Source of the DNA: Dehalococcoidia bacterium
Lineage (GTDB): Bacteria > Chloroflexota > Dehalococcoidia > GIF9 > AB-539-J10
Reading direction: 5' to 3'
Length of the DNA stretch: 6,380 bases
Assembly: GCA_030606385.1 (NCBI GenBank)
Contig: JAUWGN010000068.1
Coordinates: forward strand, 1 to 6,380
How positions within the stretch are numbered: the first letter of the stretch is position 1; each line of letters starts with the position of its first letter. The notes beneath the pieces are model-generated. The model worked only from the letters and a program-made list of their open reading frames with translations. It was not told the DNA's origin and did not search any database. The position numbers were made by a program, and so were the translations under genes. Shown here in pieces: positions 5,134 to 6,380 of the stretch.

Positions 5134-5155
5134 CATAATCGATAAGAAATAGCAA
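5127..5155 (-). promoter_or_regulatory. Probable vapBC promoter (sigma-70 type)
   Basis: On the minus strand a -35 TTGCTA (5150-5155) and a -10 TATATT (5127-5132) are separated by exactly 17 nt, and TGA directly before the -10 gives an extended TGn motif. A transcript would begin near 5120, giving a short leader before vapB. No comparable promoter was found between vapC and the genes below it, so this one may also feed the restriction-modification cluster by read-through. Confidence 0.6.
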
Positions 5156-5221
5156 CAAATTTGCTAATTTTACATTTTAGGGCAGTACGGGACTAAAGCC
5201 ACCGCACCTACAGAACCCACC

Positions 5222-5236
5222 CACTACACTACACTA
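5222..5236. repeat. Threefold CACTA repeat over the secA stop codon
   Basis: CACTA is repeated three times exactly; on the minus strand this reads TAGTG three times, and the first TAG is the secA stop. Probably a small replication-slippage product just after the gene. It is a short simple repeat, with no function inferred. Confidence 0.6.
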
Positions 5237-6380
5237 CCTCCCGCAGCAATATTTGTATTTTTTGCCTGAGCCGCAGGGACAGGGGTCGTTGCGGCCCGCC
5301 TTTTTACCTGTTACCACAGCTTGCTTTTTACGAGGGGGTTCTTTGCTGATGCTGACGTGGTAAATACTGTGGACAACGTCATGTTTAATACTAGCCAAAA
5401 GGGTCCCAAAGAGAATATGGCCCTCCCTCTTATATACCACCAGAGGGTTTTGCTGCCCAGCAGCACGCAAGCCTATTCCCTGCCGCATGTGTTCCATCGC
5501 AGTAAGATGTTCTCTCCATAATCCATCAAGGACACGGAGCATCACCAATCTCTCTGCTATACGCATATTATTAGCGTCTAGCTCCCGCTCCCGCTGATTA
5601 TAAAGTGTAATGGTGTAATCACTTAACTTTTCTGTGATTTGTTTATCGTCAAGTTCTAAGAGGCCATCACTTCTGAATTGTGGTGGTAGGGGGAAAATAC
5701 GGGAAATGTCATCAATCAAGCCTGACAGGTCCAGTTCGCGCAGACTATGGTCAAAATGGGCATGTACCATGCTTTGAATTTCATCCTGAATCATAGACGT
5801 TATGTTCGCTTTTAAGTCAATCCCGCTCAGTATCTTCTTTCTCTCAGCATAAATTACCTCACGGTGCATGTTAACTACATCGTCATATTCCACAAGATGT
5901 TTACGGATATCAAAATGATAGCCTTCTGTCTGCACCTGAGCATTTGTTATAGCTTTAGTGACCATGGGATGCTCAATAGGAGTATTCTCATCCATACCAG
6001 CCCATTGCATAAACCCCTTAACACGGTCACCACCAAAGCGGCGAACAATCTCATCCTCTAGGGAGGCATAGAAACGGGAACTGCCTGGGTCGCCTTGTCT
6101 TCCTGCTCGACCACGAAGCTGGTTATCGATACGTCTGGCTTCATGATGCTCAGTGCCAATAATGTAAAGCCCGCCAAGTTCAATTACCCTATTGTGTTCT
6201 CTCTCCCATTCTTTAGAATCGCACCCCTCGGGGTTGCCACCAAGGATGATGTCCACGCCACGCCCTGCCATATTAGTGGCCACGGTTACCGCTCCTATAC
6301 GCCCGGCCTGGGCAACTATTACTGCCTCCCTTTCATGATTCTTGGCATTCAATACTTGATGCGATATGCCTTTTCTTTCT
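5234..6380 (-). CDS. secA: Preprotein translocase ATPase SecA, C-terminal part (5' end beyond window)
   Basis: The last 381 residues of SecA, the motor that pushes precursor proteins through SecYEG at the inner face of the membrane. The frame is open to the window edge (GISHQVLNAKNHEREA reads through 6352), so no start lies here; full SecA proteins are roughly 800-950 residues. Visible are ATNMAGRGVDI (34-44) of the second nucleotide-binding fold, GTEHHEARRIDNQLRGRAGRQG with the arginine finger region (about 75-96), and the helical scaffold with YDDVVNMHREVIYAER. The C-terminus ends in the SEC-C zinc tail CPCGSGKKYKYCCGR (Cys367, 369, 378, 379), which in known SecA binds zinc and SecB or the ribosome. 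The 143 bases between its stop and vapB contain no clear terminator. Confidence 0.97.
   Translation of the reverse strand, partial: ERKGISHQVLNAKNHEREAVIVAQAGRIGAVTVATNMAGRGVDIILGGNPEGCDSKEWEREHNRVIELGGLYIIGTEHHEARRIDNQLRGRAGRQGDPGSSRFYASLEDEIVRRFGGDRVKGFMQWAGMDENTPIEHPMVTKAITNAQVQTEGYHFDIRKHLVEYDDVVNMHREVIYAERKKILSGIDLKANITSMIQDEIQSMVHAHFDHSLRELDLSGLIDDISRIFPLPPQFRSDGLLELDDKQITEKLSDYTITLYNQRERELDANNMRIAERLVMLRVLDGLWREHLTAMEHMRQGIGLRAAGQQNPLVVYKREGHILFGTLLASIKHDVVHSIYHVSISKEPPRKKQAVVTGKKAGRNDPCPCGSGKKYKYCCGR

Noticed and set aside
5164..5218. Degenerate inverted repeat between secA and vapB (TTTAG...CTAAA, and AGG-CGG against CCG-CCT)
   Set aside because: Arms pair only with several bulges and no T-run follows in the secA direction, so neither a terminator nor a named repeat can be supported.

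Overview
The window is a bacterial chromosome segment in which every supported gene lies on the minus strand, so transcription runs from high to low coordinates. The two ends are housekeeping genes: the C-terminal part of secA, which runs off the right edge, and a complete polX with an intact PHP exonuclease domain. PHP-type PolX, SecA with a C-terminal zinc tail, T-rich spacers and small tandem palindromic repeats would fit a Chloroflexota (Dehalococcoidia-like) genome. That assignment rests on general resemblance only and is low confidence.

Between the two anchors is an accessory island of about 3 kb. In transcription order it holds: a vapBC toxin-antitoxin pair with its own promoter and palindromic operator (4493-5155); an orphan piece of SEC-C zinc-tail coding sequence that closely resembles the 3' end of secA (4415-4483); a 48-residue basic protein (4267-4413); a 64-residue Cys-rich putative zinc protein (4044-4238); a type II restriction endonuclease with a CCGG-family type active site (3343-4047); and its partner amino-DNA-methyltransferase (2514-3338). 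From the zinc protein to the methyltransferase the genes are joined by an ATGA overlap and a 4-nt gap, which suggests one translationally coupled operon. No separate promoter was seen for the restriction genes, so read-through from vapBC is possible.

From 2067 to 2473 is a decayed stretch. It holds a 46-codon gene with a strong Shine-Dalgarno site that may be a truncated version of a 64-codon gene, a 23-codon frame whose product resembles the first 20 residues of PolX, and an open frame without a start codon whose stop overlaps the GTG start of polX. These pieces join through ATGA or GTGA overlaps, which suggests a former coupled operon that has acquired stop codons.

The leftmost 345 bases carry no convincing gene. 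They hold a hairpin, T-rich direct repeats and a cluster of short tandem repeats containing a palindrome.

The main points of interest are: the secA-like SEC-C remnant directly downstream of vapC, which makes vapBC lie between two copies of the same coding motif; the PolX N-terminal relic just upstream of polX; and the coupled zinc microprotein, endonuclease and methyltransferase cassette, which lacks a recognisable controller protein. No wholly new system is demonstrated. The small zinc protein coupled to the endonuclease is the best candidate for an undescribed component.
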